This document shows positions 27,259 to 35,740 of a stretch of DNA of 64,000 nt, piece by piece. Position 1 is the first letter of the stretch. Every line of letters starts with the position of its first letter. The position numbers and the translations under genes were made by a program. The notes under the pieces are model-generated. The model ran no database searches, was not told the DNA's origin, and was given only the letters and a program-made list of their open reading frames with translations. Origin of the DNA: Novosphingobium nitrogenifigens DSM 19370 (GTDB lineage Bacteria > Pseudomonadota > Alphaproteobacteria > Sphingomonadales > Sphingomonadaceae); contig NZ_GL876931.1 of the NCBI RefSeq assembly GCF_000192575.1, forward strand, positions 280,483-344,482. The letters run 5' to 3'.

Positions 27259-28491
27259 ATGAGCACAGCCTGCCTCGAGAGTCTTGCCGTCCGGCCCCGA
27301 GAACGATCGGGGGCCGGGGGTGTCGCGCTGGCCGCGACAGTCGGCAACATGTTGGGGATCACCCCCGCGATCAGCGCGACGATCGGCGTGCTGCTGGTGC
27401 CGATCGCGCAGGACTTTCATTGGCCCCGCGCGCAAGTGTCGGGCGTGCTCGGGCTGATTTCGCTGATCAGTGCCGTGGTCTATCCCTGGGTGGGGCGGGC
27501 GATGGATCGGCTCGGCGCGCGAACCATGCTGATCCTCGGCAATCTCGTCTTTGCCGCTTCGGTTGCGGCCCTTGCCCTGTCGCGGCCGAGCGTGCCCATT
27601 TTCTATGGTCTCTTTGCGCTGGTCGGTGTGGCCGGGGCATTCCCGTCGACGGCGATGTTCTGCAAGGCGGTGGCCGACTGGTTTGACGAACGGCGCGGGC
27701 TGATGCTCGGGGTGACGGCGGGGGTGGGTAACGGCGTCGGCGCAACGGTCATGCCGATCCTTGCCGGGGTTCTTCTGGGAACGGTCGGCTGGCGTGGGGC
27801 CTATCTCGGCATTGCCGTGGTTGTCGCGGGGCTGGGGTTTCCGGTCCTGTTTGCTTTCCTGCGCGATGCGCCGCGCGGCAGCGGAGCGCATGGCGATGCG
27901 CTGATGGAAGGGCTCACGCTGGGAGAGGCGGCACGGACGTCGCGGTTCTGGCTGCTCCTTCTCGGCGCGGCGGCCGGGGGCGGGGCGATGACGGCGGTCT
28001 TTACTCATGTCGTCCCGATCCTCACCGATCGCGGCGTGGGGCTGGGCGAGGCGACGGGCATCGTTGCCCTGTTCGCACTGGTCACGGCCGGATGGCAGGT
28101 CGTTGCCGGGCTCATCATCGATCGCTGGCGCTCGCCCCGGATCATGACGCCGATGTATGCGCTGGCAATCGTCGGGCTGCTGCTGCTGCAATTTGGCGAA
28201 GGAGGGCTGTCCCGTTTTGCTGCCGGGACCATGCTCGGCATCGGCATGGGGGCTGAATATGCCGCGCTTCCCTATTTCATCTCGCGCTTTTTCGGGTTGC
28301 GCCACTTCGGCACGATCACCGGGGCACTTTACGGCGTCGTCATCCTTGTTCAGGGGCTGGCGCCTTTCCTCATGGATATGAGCTTTGACGCGCGCGGGTC
28401 CTATGCGATGGCCAGTGGCGTGACGGCAGTCGTGCTGACCGGGGCCATGGGGCTTTTCGCAATGCTGCCGCGTGCGGAGGCGCAAGAGTGA
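27259..28491 (+). CDS. MFS transporter (island carrier 2)
   Basis: This 410-residue major facilitator has twelve predicted segments and a recognisable loop 2-3 motif (GRAMDRLGARTMLILGN). It resembles the oxalate/formate antiporter and monocarboxylate branch in its GVTAGVGNGVGATVMPI and PYFISRFFGLRHFGTITG segments, which is family-level recognition only. The ATG at 27259 starts just before the hydrophilic N-terminal tail; the frame is open upstream over the palindrome. Its stop overlaps the ribokinase start (GTGA), so the two are coupled: import of a sugar or nucleoside and phosphorylation of its ribose would fit. Confidence 0.85.
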   Translation: MSTACLESLAVRPRERSGAGGVALAATVGNMLGITPAISATIGVLLVPIAQDFHWPRAQVSGVLGLISLISAVVYPWVGRAMDRLGARTMLILGNLVFAASVAALALSRPSVPIFYGLFALVGVAGAFPSTAMFCKAVADWFDERRGLMLGVTAGVGNGVGATVMPILAGVLLGTVGWRGAYLGIAVVVAGLGFPVLFAFLRDAPRGSGAHGDALMEGLTLGEAARTSRFWLLLLGAAAGGGAMTAVFTHVVPILTDRGVGLGEATGIVALFALVTAGWQVVAGLIIDRWRSPRIMTPMYALAIVGLLLLQFGEGGLSRFAAGTMLGIGMGAEYAALPYFISRFFGLRHFGTITGALYGVVILVQGLAPFLMDMSFDARGSYAMASGVTAVVLTGAMGLFAMLPRAEAQE

Positions 28492-29393
28492 GCCACGTTC
28501 TGGTTTTCGGCAGTGCCAATATGGATGTGGTGGCCCGCGTGCCGCGCCTGCCTTTGCCGGGGGAAACGCTCGCGGCAAGCAGCCTTGCCCATGTCCCGGG
28601 CGGAAAGGGCGCCAATCAGGCGGTCGCGGCGGCACGGTTCGGGGCACCTTGCGAATTGGCGGGAGCCTTGGGGAAGGATGATCACGGCCGATCGCTTGCC
28701 GCCTTTCTCGATCGGGAAGGGATCGCGACCGGACGGCTCGCGCGGGTCGAGGGGCCCTCGGGCCTTGCCCTGATCGCGATCGACGCGGAAGGCGAAAACC
28801 AGATTATCGTCGTGGCCGGGGCCAATGCGCAGGCACAGGCGCCCGACCTTGCGCCGGTCGGCGGCGGACCGCGCCCGGTCGCGCTGGCCCAGTTCGAATT
28901 GCCGGTCGATGAAGTCGAACGGTTCCTCCTTGCCGCGCGACGGGCGGGATGGTTGTCACTGCTCAATGCCGCACCGGCTCTGGCCGAAGCGACGCGCCTT
29001 GTTGCCTTGCCCGACATTCTCATCGTCAACGAGACCGAACTGGCCGTCTTTGCCGGAGGCAGGGTTCCCGCAGGCGTGGACGAGGCCGCTGCGCTCGCCG
29101 CGCGTTTGCCGCGCAAGGGTGCCATGGCGACGGTCGTGACACTGGGGGCGGACGGTGTCGTCGCTCTGGTCGGCGAAGCCGTGCTGCACGTTCCAGCCCA
29201 AGTGGTCCCGGTGGTCGATACCGTGGGCGCGGGGGATTGTTTCTGCGGCGTTCTCGCCGCCGCTCTTGCCGAAGGGCAGGATCTGGAAGCGGCCTTGCGC
29301 ACGGCGGTTGCCGCAGCGGGCCTTGCCGTCCAGCGGCCGGGCGCTGCCGATGCCATGCCCCTGCGTGCGCAAGTGCTCGCGCAGCTGGCCTAG
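28488..29393 (+). CDS. Ribokinase-like PfkB-family sugar kinase
   Basis: This 301-residue PfkB kinase has the ribokinase N-terminal signature (FGSANMDVVARVPRLPLPGET and GGKGANQAVAAARFG) and the C-terminal DTVGAGDCFCGVLAAAL with the catalytic Asp. The likely reaction is ribose to ribose 5-phosphate with ATP. The GTG start overlaps the MFS stop by 4 bp. In a putative nucleoside or heterocycle island it could recover ribose freed by a nucleosidase, but no nucleoside hydrolase is present in the window. Other PfkB substrates such as deoxyribose or pseudouridine remain possible. Confidence 0.85.
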   Translation: MSHVLVFGSANMDVVARVPRLPLPGETLAASSLAHVPGGKGANQAVAAARFGAPCELAGALGKDDHGRSLAAFLDREGIATGRLARVEGPSGLALIAIDAEGENQIIVVAGANAQAQAPDLAPVGGGPRPVALAQFELPVDEVERFLLAARRAGWLSLLNAAPALAEATRLVALPDILIVNETELAVFAGGRVPAGVDEAAALAARLPRKGAMATVVTLGADGVVALVGEAVLHVPAQVVPVVDTVGAGDCFCGVLAAALAEGQDLEAALRTAVAAAGLAVQRPGAADAMPLRAQVLAQLA

Positions 29394-29501
29394 CGGGATT
29401 GCTCTAACAAGGACGCTCGGCCCTCTTTCCACCGGCCCTGCGGCTTTGACATAATGCCCCGGCCCGGTCGCCAAGGGGCTCATCGGGAATCAGGATCAGC
29501 C

Positions 29502-31796
29502 GTGCGTTTCACGACCAATGCCTATCCGCGCGAACAGCGGCGAGACGAATGGCGCTTTGCCCTGCAACGCGCGCAGTTCGAACTCGTCGCGACCGGCGAG
29601 GATGTTTACGGCGAACTGGTCAGCCTGACGACGACGCAGGAAATCCGGTTCTGCCGGATTATCGGCATGGCCCAGTCGCTGGCCATCGACGGTGCACTCG
29701 GGCAGCCGTTCTTCTGGCTGGCGATCCCGCTCGAAGGTCGGATGACCGCGCGGTGCGAGGAAACCGTGCTGGAGGCGGGCGAGGGCGACATCGTCTTTGG
29801 CGGAACCCGGCGCACGGTGTTCGAGATGCCTTCGGACCATCGCCTGTTGATCGTGCGCGTGCCGCAGGCCCATCCCCTGCTCAAATCGCGCACGCCGATG
29901 CCCGAAACCATCGGGGTCATCGGTGCGGACATGACGGCAGCGCGGATGATCGCCGGACTTTTGCGGTCGGTCGCCGACACCATGCTGGACATTACCGAGG
30001 ACCAGTTGCGGTTGGTCGAAGTCGCCTTGCCCGAATTCATTGCCGCGACTTTGCGCGACACGGCGCCGGCCAAGTCGCTGGGGGGCGCGGCGGGTGGCCG
30101 GGCGGCCTTGCTCGAACGGGTGTTCCAGTCGATCGAGATGCGCCTGTCCGATCCCGACCTCAACATTCACCAGATCGCGAGCGAGCACGGGATTTCCTCG
30201 CGCTATCTGCAAAAGCTGTTCGAGACGCATGGCGAGAGTTTCAGCCAGTATGTGAAACTGCGGCGGCTCGAACGCTGTCGGCTCGACCTCGGCAGCCCGC
30301 TCTATGCCCAGCGGACGATCTCGGAAATCCTGTTCCAGTGGGGCTTCAACGACAGCGCGACGTTCAGCCGCGCTTTCCGTGATCGTTACGGGGTGTCGCC
30401 GCGCGAATATCGCAAGGCTCCCGATCGCGAGGCACCGGTCGAATTGCCCCGGCGCGGTCGTCCCGCCCACGCGCGCGAGGCGCGATCGAGCGAAGCGGAA
30501 AACCTGACGACGCCGCCCGGTGCCGAGGATCTGTCCCCGCCGCCGGTCGAAGTGCGCCACCATTATCTGCCCGCGCGTCCCGACACGATCCACTGGGGCT
30601 TTTTCAGCCGCAACCTGCGCCCGGCGCTCGAAGTGCGGTCGGGCGATTTCGTGACGATCGAGACGCTGACCCATCATGCCAACGACGATGCCGAACGCAT
30701 GATCGAAGGGGATGCGGGCGCGGAAAGCGTGTTTCGCTGGACCGCCGAGGGCAAGGCGGTGGAGCGGCGCGGGGCTGGGCCGATCGATGCCTCGGCGCTG
30801 GGGCGTGGGCCGGGCGAGGGCTTTGGCGTCCACATCTGCACCGGCCCGATCCATATCGAGGATGCGCAGCCGGGCGATGTGATCGAAGTCCGCTTTTTGG
30901 ACATTCGGCCGCGCCCGAGCGCCAATCCGCGCTTTGTCGGGCGTTCGTTCGGCAGCAATGCGGCGGCCTATTGGGGCTTTCACTATTCCGAATACCTGAC
31001 CGAACCGCGCCATCGCGAAGTGGTGACGATCTATGAGGTCGAAACCGAGCCGGGGCGGCGCACGGTCGCCCATGCGGTCTACAACTATCGCTGGACGCCG
31101 CAGACCGATCCCTCGGGCATTGTCCACGAACGCTATGACTATCCCGGCGTTCCGGTCGATCCCGAAACCATCGAGAAGAATTTCGATGTCCTGCGCGATG
31201 TCGAAATTCCGGTCCGGCCCCATTTCGGACTGGTCGCGGTGGCGCCTGCGCACAGCGAACTGGTCGATTCGGTTCCGCCCGGCAATTTCGGCGGCAATAT
31301 CGACAACTGGCGATTGGGGCCGGGCGCGAAAGTGTTCCTGCCCGTGCAGGTGCCCGGCGCGCTCCTGTCCATCGGCGATCCCCATGCCTCGCAAGGGGAC
31401 AGCGAACTGTGTGGCACCGCCATCGAATGTTCGATGACCGCGCATATCCAGGTAATCCTGCACCGGGCCAAGACATCGAGCCCGTTCATTCGCGAACTCG
31501 ATTATCCGATGATCGAGACGCCGGACGAATGGGTCATCCTGGGGTTCGCCCATGGTGATTATCTGAAGGAACTTGGGGGCACGGCCCAGTCGGACGTCTA
31601 CAAGAACCCCTCGCTCGACCCGGCCATGCGCGACTGTTTCCGCAAGGCGCGGCGGTTCCTGATGACGTTGCGCAACCTGACCGAGGACGAGGCGATTTCG
31701 CTATTGTCCGTCGGCGTCGATTTCGGTGTCAGTCAGGTCGCGAACGGCAACTGGGGCGTCCATGCGGTGATCCGCAAGGCCTTGTTTACAAGTTGA
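29502..31796 (+). CDS. AraC-family regulator fused to acetamidase/formamidase
   Basis: This 764-residue chain joins a complete regulator to a complete enzyme. Residues 1-200 are an AraC-binding-like sensor domain. Residues 202-305 are an AraC/XylS double HTH (ISSRYLQKLFETHG, then ISEILFQWGFNDSATFSRAFRDRYGVSPREYRK). Residues 306-350 are a charged, Pro-rich linker. From about 351 to the end lies an FmdA/AmdA-type amidase with IHWGFFSRNLRPALEVRSGD, GDPHASQGDSELCGTAIE and DFGVSQVANGNWG. The enzyme part would release ammonia from formamide or a related amide. Reading continues across the junction without a stop or frameshift. The GTG at 29502 has AGGA seven bases upstream; an ATG at 29454 has no site. 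It could be a regulator sensing its own amide substrate. Confidence 0.88.
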   Translation: MRFTTNAYPREQRRDEWRFALQRAQFELVATGEDVYGELVSLTTTQEIRFCRIIGMAQSLAIDGALGQPFFWLAIPLEGRMTARCEETVLEAGEGDIVFGGTRRTVFEMPSDHRLLIVRVPQAHPLLKSRTPMPETIGVIGADMTAARMIAGLLRSVADTMLDITEDQLRLVEVALPEFIAATLRDTAPAKSLGGAAGGRAALLERVFQSIEMRLSDPDLNIHQIASEHGISSRYLQKLFETHGESFSQYVKLRRLERCRLDLGSPLYAQRTISEILFQWGFNDSATFSRAFRDRYGVSPREYRKAPDREAPVELPRRGRPAHAREARSSEAENLTTPPGAEDLSPPPVEVRHHYLPARPDTIHWGFFSRNLRPALEVRSGDFVTIETLTHHANDDAERMIEGDAGAESVFRWTAEGKAVERRGAGPIDASALGRGPGEGFGVHICTGPIHIEDAQPGDVIEVRFLDIRPRPSANPRFVGRSFGSNAAAYWGFHYSEYLTEPRHREVVTIYEVETEPGRRTVAHAVYNYRWTPQTDPSGIVHERYDYPGVPVDPETIEKNFDVLRDVEIPVRPHFGLVAVAPAHSELVDSVPPGNFGGNIDNWRLGPGAKVFLPVQVPGALLSIGDPHASQGDSELCGTAIECSMTAHIQVILHRAKTSSPFIRELDYPMIETPDEWVILGFAHGDYLKELGGTAQSDVYKNPSLDPAMRDCFRKARRFLMTLRNLTEDEAISLLSVGVDFGVSQVANGNWGVHAVIRKALFTS

Positions 31797-31801
31797 GCGC
31801 G

Positions 31802-31834
31802 GCGGGAACGGGCGGCATGGCCATCCGTTCCCGC
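31802..31834. terminator. Hairpin between convergent genes
   Basis: GCGGGAACGG pairs with CCGTTCCCGC around a 13-base loop in the 45-bp space between the AraC-amidase stop and the cache-protein stop. It lacks a T-run, so it may act as a weak bidirectional or Rho-assisted terminator. Confidence 0.5.
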
Positions 31835-31841
31835 ATCGCGA

Positions 31842-32303
31842 TTATCCTGCGTAATAGCCGACGCCGACTACGTGATCGCCGACCTGCTGGACCAGCGAAC
31901 GCTTGTGCTCGACGCGGTTGTCCGCACGGTTGAGCCACACGTATTCGATCATGCCGCGACCCTTGGTCTTGGCGAGGTCGATCATTTCGCGAACCAGCGG
32001 CTTTCCTTCGGCATCGGTCATGTCGATCGCATTGGTGCCGACCAGCTTGGGTTCGGCGCCCGAGGCTTCGTAGACGCCCTTGGCCGAGAACACGAAGACA
32101 TAGAGTTCGCGGTTGTTGAAGCCGCCGTGGGGATTGTTGAATTCGGCAAAGGCCTTGGCGGGACCGGCAACCTTGAGCTCGGTCACGGCCTTGTCGAGCA
32201 TCGCTTCGGCCTGCGCCGAACCGGCGTGGGGAGCGGCATAGGCGGCTGTCTGGAGCGACAAGGCGCAAGCACCGGCGAGCAGAAGACGGGGGAGCGAAAA
32301 CAT
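31842..32303 (-). CDS. Secreted single-cache domain protein
   Basis: This 153-residue protein has a Sec signal (LLLAGACALSLQTAAYA) and then a small cache/PAS-like sensor fold: a long helix (AEAMLDKAVTELKVAGPAKAFAEFN), ELYVFVFSAKGVYEASG, a KLVGTN motif and VEHKRSLVQQVGDHVVGVGYY. Such domains usually form the outer part of chemoreceptors or kinases. Here the protein stops after the sensor with no transmembrane signalling part, so it is probably a free periplasmic ligand-binding protein. AGGAGAGG precedes the ATG. No partner kinase is adjacent. Confidence 0.78.
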   Translation of the reverse strand: MFSLPRLLLAGACALSLQTAAYAAPHAGSAQAEAMLDKAVTELKVAGPAKAFAEFNNPHGGFNNRELYVFVFSAKGVYEASGAEPKLVGTNAIDMTDAEGKPLVREMIDLAKTKGRGMIEYVWLNRADNRVEHKRSLVQQVGDHVVGVGYYAG

Positions 32304-32534
32304 GGACTGCCTCTCCTATAATGGTGGCGTCAGGGTAACGCAGCCGCAGAACCTCCGCCGTCGGACTTTGGTACTGTTCGTCTATGCAACCCTTTGATTT
32401 TGCGTTCCTAGCCGCGAATCCGTAGTTTGTCTTAGAAGTAGATCAACAATGAACTCCCAGATGTGAGACACTTGGCGTTTTGCCTTGGTCCAAGGGGGTG
32501 TTTGCCCTGCCGGGACTTGCCCCATCTCTTTGAC

Positions 32535-33374
32535 TTACTGTGATTCCCCGTCAATCCCGACAGAAAGGGTGATTTCGCGGGCGCGTGCGAAATCGGCAGC
32601 AAGGGTGGAAAGTTCGTCCGCAGCATAATGCAGCGCATCGGCGCCGAGCAGGAGCACGCGCGGCGGTTGCGCCATCGATACGACCTTGAGAATGGCCTGC
32701 GCCGCCTTGTCGGGATCGTTGGGTTCATCGCCCGCCTTGGCGGTCAGGATGGCGCGGGCCTGATGCGCGGTTGCGGCATAGTCCGGGATCGTCTCTCCCG
32801 CATCGGCAAGGCCGGCTCCGGCAAAGGCGGTGCGCAGTCCTCCGGGCGCGACATTGGTGACGCGCAGGCCAAGCGGGGCGACTTCCTGCGCAAGCGTCCG
32901 GCCGATGCATTCGAGCGCGAACTTGCTGGCGCCGTAGATCCCGGTCCCCGCCCAGGGGGCAAGGCCGCTGACCGAGGTGATGAAGATCACATGGCCTGCA
33001 TGCCGTGCGCGCATGGCGGGCAGAGCGGCGCGCAGGAGCGCGAGCGGGGCGAAAAGATTGATCGCGAACAGCGCTTCGACCGCCTGCGCGCTCGTTTCCT
33101 CGATCGCCCCGGTCATGCCGTACCCGGCATTGTTGACCAGAACGTCGATCCCGCCGCTCCACTTTTCGGCCTGCGCCACGGCGGCGGCAATGGCCGCTTC
33201 GTCGCGCAAGTCGACGGCGAGACCCAGTGCCTGCTCGGGATCGAGTGCGGAAAACCGGGCGGCAGCTTCGGCGCTGCGGCTGGTCCCCACGACCCGGTCG
33301 CCTTGTGCGAGTGCCGCCTGTGCGAGGCTTTGGCCGAGGCCGCCCGAGATGCCGGTGATGAACCATGTACGCAT
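32535..33374 (-). CDS. SDR-family oxidoreductase
   Basis: This 279-residue classical short-chain dehydrogenase has the Rossmann nucleotide motif TGISGGLG (residues 7-14), NNAG at 81-84 and the active-site Ser134/Ser136, Tyr147 and Lys151 in SVSGL...YGASK. Arg near the second strand (GTSRS) suggests NADP(H) preference. It resembles the retinol/ketone reductase-like SDRs often annotated only generally. It is divergent from the AraC gene at 33530, with a 155-bp shared spacer, so it is a plausible target of that regulator. Substrate unknown. Confidence 0.85.
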   Translation of the reverse strand: MRTWFITGISGGLGQSLAQAALAQGDRVVGTSRSAEAAARFSALDPEQALGLAVDLRDEAAIAAAVAQAEKWSGGIDVLVNNAGYGMTGAIEETSAQAVEALFAINLFAPLALLRAALPAMRARHAGHVIFITSVSGLAPWAGTGIYGASKFALECIGRTLAQEVAPLGLRVTNVAPGGLRTAFAGAGLADAGETIPDYAATAHQARAILTAKAGDEPNDPDKAAQAILKVVSMAQPPRVLLLGADALHYAADELSTLAADFARAREITLSVGIDGESQ

Positions 33375-33529
33375 TGCAGCTTTCCGTCCTTGGTCTGTCG
33401 TGCCGTCGCGAACGTGGCGTGGCGGGCGAACCCTATCTTGTCGGCAGGCGCCGGGAAATCTGGCTGAGGCCGCACCGGGGCAAGGAGGATGTCGCGTGAA
33501 CGGAGTTTCCGGCCTAGACCATCGGCAGG

Positions 33530-34570
33530 ATGACCAGCATGGATGAGGGAACCGAGCGGGCCGGTGCGGAGGCCGTTGGCGACGACGTCTGGCGCTTTGC
33601 CACGCGCGATTTGCCGCCCGATCAACGCTGCGCCGCGTGGGGCGAGGCGATGCGCCGCCTGCGCCTACCCGAAGTCAGTCCGCATGGACCGGGGCCGGTC
33701 GATGGCACGATCACGGTCGCGGTATCACCCATGGGGCTGCAATTTGCCCGCATTGCCGCCGACGGGCAGACCATCGCGGGACAGTCGAGCGATGCCGGCG
33801 AGGGGTTGTGGATCGGCGTCCTGATCGAAGGGCAGGGGCTGTTGCAGGGCGAAGGCGTCGATACCGGCGTGCGTCCGGGCATGATCCTTTGCGGGATCAC
33901 GCGCAATCCGGCCCGGCTGGTTCTCGACGGGCGCCATGTCATGCTGTTCGTGAATGTCCCGCGTTTCGTCATCGCCCCGCGTCTTCTGGCTCAGAACCAG
34001 TCGCCCTTGCTGGTCATTCCGGGCGAAGGGGTGCTGGCGACGGTCGCGTATGGATTGCTGGCAGGCGCGGCGCGGGCACTCGAAGCGCCCCTTGCGGATC
34101 TCGCTCCGGCCGGTTTTGGTCCGGTCGATACCGCGCTCGTCGAATTTCTCGCCGCGTTGATCGCCGAAGCCGGTGGGCCGCAGGCGCGGGGCGGGGGCGA
34201 AGGGGCGCGGGCGGCCTTGCTTCAGCGCATTCTGCAACGCATGGAAGTCCTGCTGGGCGATCCCGACTTGTCGCTTGCCGGGCTTGCCGCCGATGCGGGG
34301 ATTTCGCCGCGCTATCTGCGGCGCTTGTTCGCCGGGCAGGATCTGAACTTTGCGGCCACGCTCAAGGCGCGTCGTCTCGAACGCTGCCGCGCCGATCTGG
34401 TCAGCCCGCTGCACGCGCAACTGTCGATTTCCGAAATCGCGTTCCGCTGGGGTTTCAACGACGCGGCCCATTTCAGCCGTTCGTTCAACGAGCGCTTCGG
34501 CCTTTCCCCGCGCGCATGGCGCAGGCAGGGATTGGGGCAGGGTGCAGGTGAGCCTCGCTCGCCGTCATGA
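33530..34570 (+). CDS. AraC-family transcriptional regulator
   Basis: This 346-residue regulator has an AraC-binding-like N-terminal half and a C-terminal double HTH ([49 protein letters not shown]). The HTH is strikingly close to that of the AraC-amidase fusion 2 kb upstream (RLERCR-DL-SPL-AQ-SISEI), so the two are paralogues and may bind similar sites. ATG codons at 33530 and 33539 are both usable. Its stop overlaps the stop of the opposed monooxygenase gene by 6 bp. The divergent SDR gene is a likely target. Confidence 0.87.
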   Translation: MTSMDEGTERAGAEAVGDDVWRFATRDLPPDQRCAAWGEAMRRLRLPEVSPHGPGPVDGTITVAVSPMGLQFARIAADGQTIAGQSSDAGEGLWIGVLIEGQGLLQGEGVDTGVRPGMILCGITRNPARLVLDGRHVMLFVNVPRFVIAPRLLAQNQSPLLVIPGEGVLATVAYGLLAGAARALEAPLADLAPAGFGPVDTALVEFLAALIAEAGGPQARGGGEGARAALLQRILQRMEVLLGDPDLSLAGLAADAGISPRYLRRLFAGQDLNFAATLKARRLERCRADLVSPLHAQLSISEIAFRWGFNDAAHFSRSFNERFGLSPRAWRRQGLGQGAGEPRSPS

Positions 34571-35659
34571 CGATGGCGCCGGGGCGGACAATTGCTTCTG
34601 CAAACCGGCGGCCAGATCGCGGGCCGTGCGGGCAGCGCCCATCAGGGTGGCCGAGCCCGGTCCGGTCCAGTCGCCATACCCGGCCAGCCACAGACGTGGC
34701 TCCTTGATGGACTGTTGCCCTTCAAGGCGGACCTTGCCGTCACTTTCGACGACATCGAGCCCGGAGAGGTGATCGAGTGCGGGGCGAAAGCCGGTGCACC
34801 AGATCACCGCATCGACCGCCATGTCCGAGCCGTCGGCCCAGACAACCCCGGAGGCGGTCATCCGCGTGAAGGGGTGAACCGATCCCAGATCCCCGCGTGC
34901 CCGCGCTTCGCGGACGGAAGGGACCATGACGATATCGCCGATGCCGCCCACCGGCGTATCGCCGGGCGGACCTTTCATCCGCGCGACCGCCCGTTCGAAC
35001 AGGACGTGGCCATCGACATCGTCGGGCAGGAATTGCGGGTCATGCGTCGTGACCCACAGGACATGGGCCATCGGCGCCAGTTCTGCGACGATCTGGGCCC
35101 CGCTGTTGCCGCCGCCGACGACCAGTACGGTCTGTCCGGCGAAGGGATCGGGGGCGACATAGTGGGCCGAATGGATCTGGGCGCCTTGGAACAGGTCGCG
35201 GCCTTCGATGTCCGGGATATAGGGGTGCGACCATGTCCCGGTTGCACTGACGACAACCCGTGCGGAAAAGCGCCCCTGGCCGGACAGGATGTCGAGGCGG
35301 TCGGCGTTGCGCTCGACGGCATCGACCCGGACCGGACGCTGGACCGGCAGGGCATAGCGCGCCTCGTACCGGCCGAGATAATCGAGAACGTCGTTGCGCG
35401 TCGGATAACCGGGGTGAACCGGGGGCGGCATCGGCCATCCGGGAAGCGAGCTGTATCCCGCAGGCGAAAACAGGCGCAGGGAATCCCAGCCGTGGCGCCA
35501 AGAGCCGCCCGGACCGGGCTCTGCGTCGAGGATGGCAAAATCGACGCTCGCCCGGCGCAGGTAATACCCGAGCGACAGTCCCATCTGGCCGCCGCCGATG
35601 ATGATCACGTCATGAAACTGGGGATCGGTCATGCCTGTTTCATAAGCCTGGGCCTGCAT
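34565..35659 (-). CDS. ArsO-like flavin-dependent monooxygenase
   Basis: This FAD/NAD(P)H monooxygenase of about 364 residues has [19 protein letters not shown] near the N-terminus, a [28 protein letters not shown] segment typical of the ArsO branch, the second Rossmann motif [14 protein letters not shown] and the C-terminal ATG-like [10 protein letters not shown]. ArsO genes normally sit in arsenic-resistance clusters and none is present here, so the assignment is to the subfamily and not to arsenic. The ATG at 35659 has AAGG five bases upstream; the ATG at 35632 would give a start closer to the FAD motif but has a poor site. Confidence 0.78.
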   Translation of the reverse strand: MQAQAYETGMTDPQFHDVIIIGGGQMGLSLGYYLRRASVDFAILDAEPGPGGSWRHGWDSLRLFSPAGYSSLPGWPMPPPVHPGYPTRNDVLDYLGRYEARYALPVQRPVRVDAVERNADRLDILSGQGRFSARVVVSATGTWSHPYIPDIEGRDLFQGAQIHSAHYVAPDPFAGQTVLVVGGGNSGAQIVAELAPMAHVLWVTTHDPQFLPDDVDGHVLFERAVARMKGPPGDTPVGGIGDIVMVPSVREARARGDLGSVHPFTRMTASGVVWADGSDMAVDAVIWCTGFRPALDHLSGLDVVESDGKVRLEGQQSIKEPRLWLAGYGDWTGPGSATLMGAARTARDLAAGLQKQLSAPAPSS

Positions 35660-35740
35660 ATCGGCCTTGATCCTGCACAAGATAAAAGACCGCCGACGTG
35701 GTGTTCGTCGGCGGCCAGGCAGGGTGGAACGGTGAAAGGA

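Noticed and set aside
32432..32728. A 98-codon minus-strand frame overlapping the SDR gene end
   Set aside because: It is the alternate frame of the SDR C-terminus running into the AT-rich spacer; no ribosome binding site and no fold pattern.
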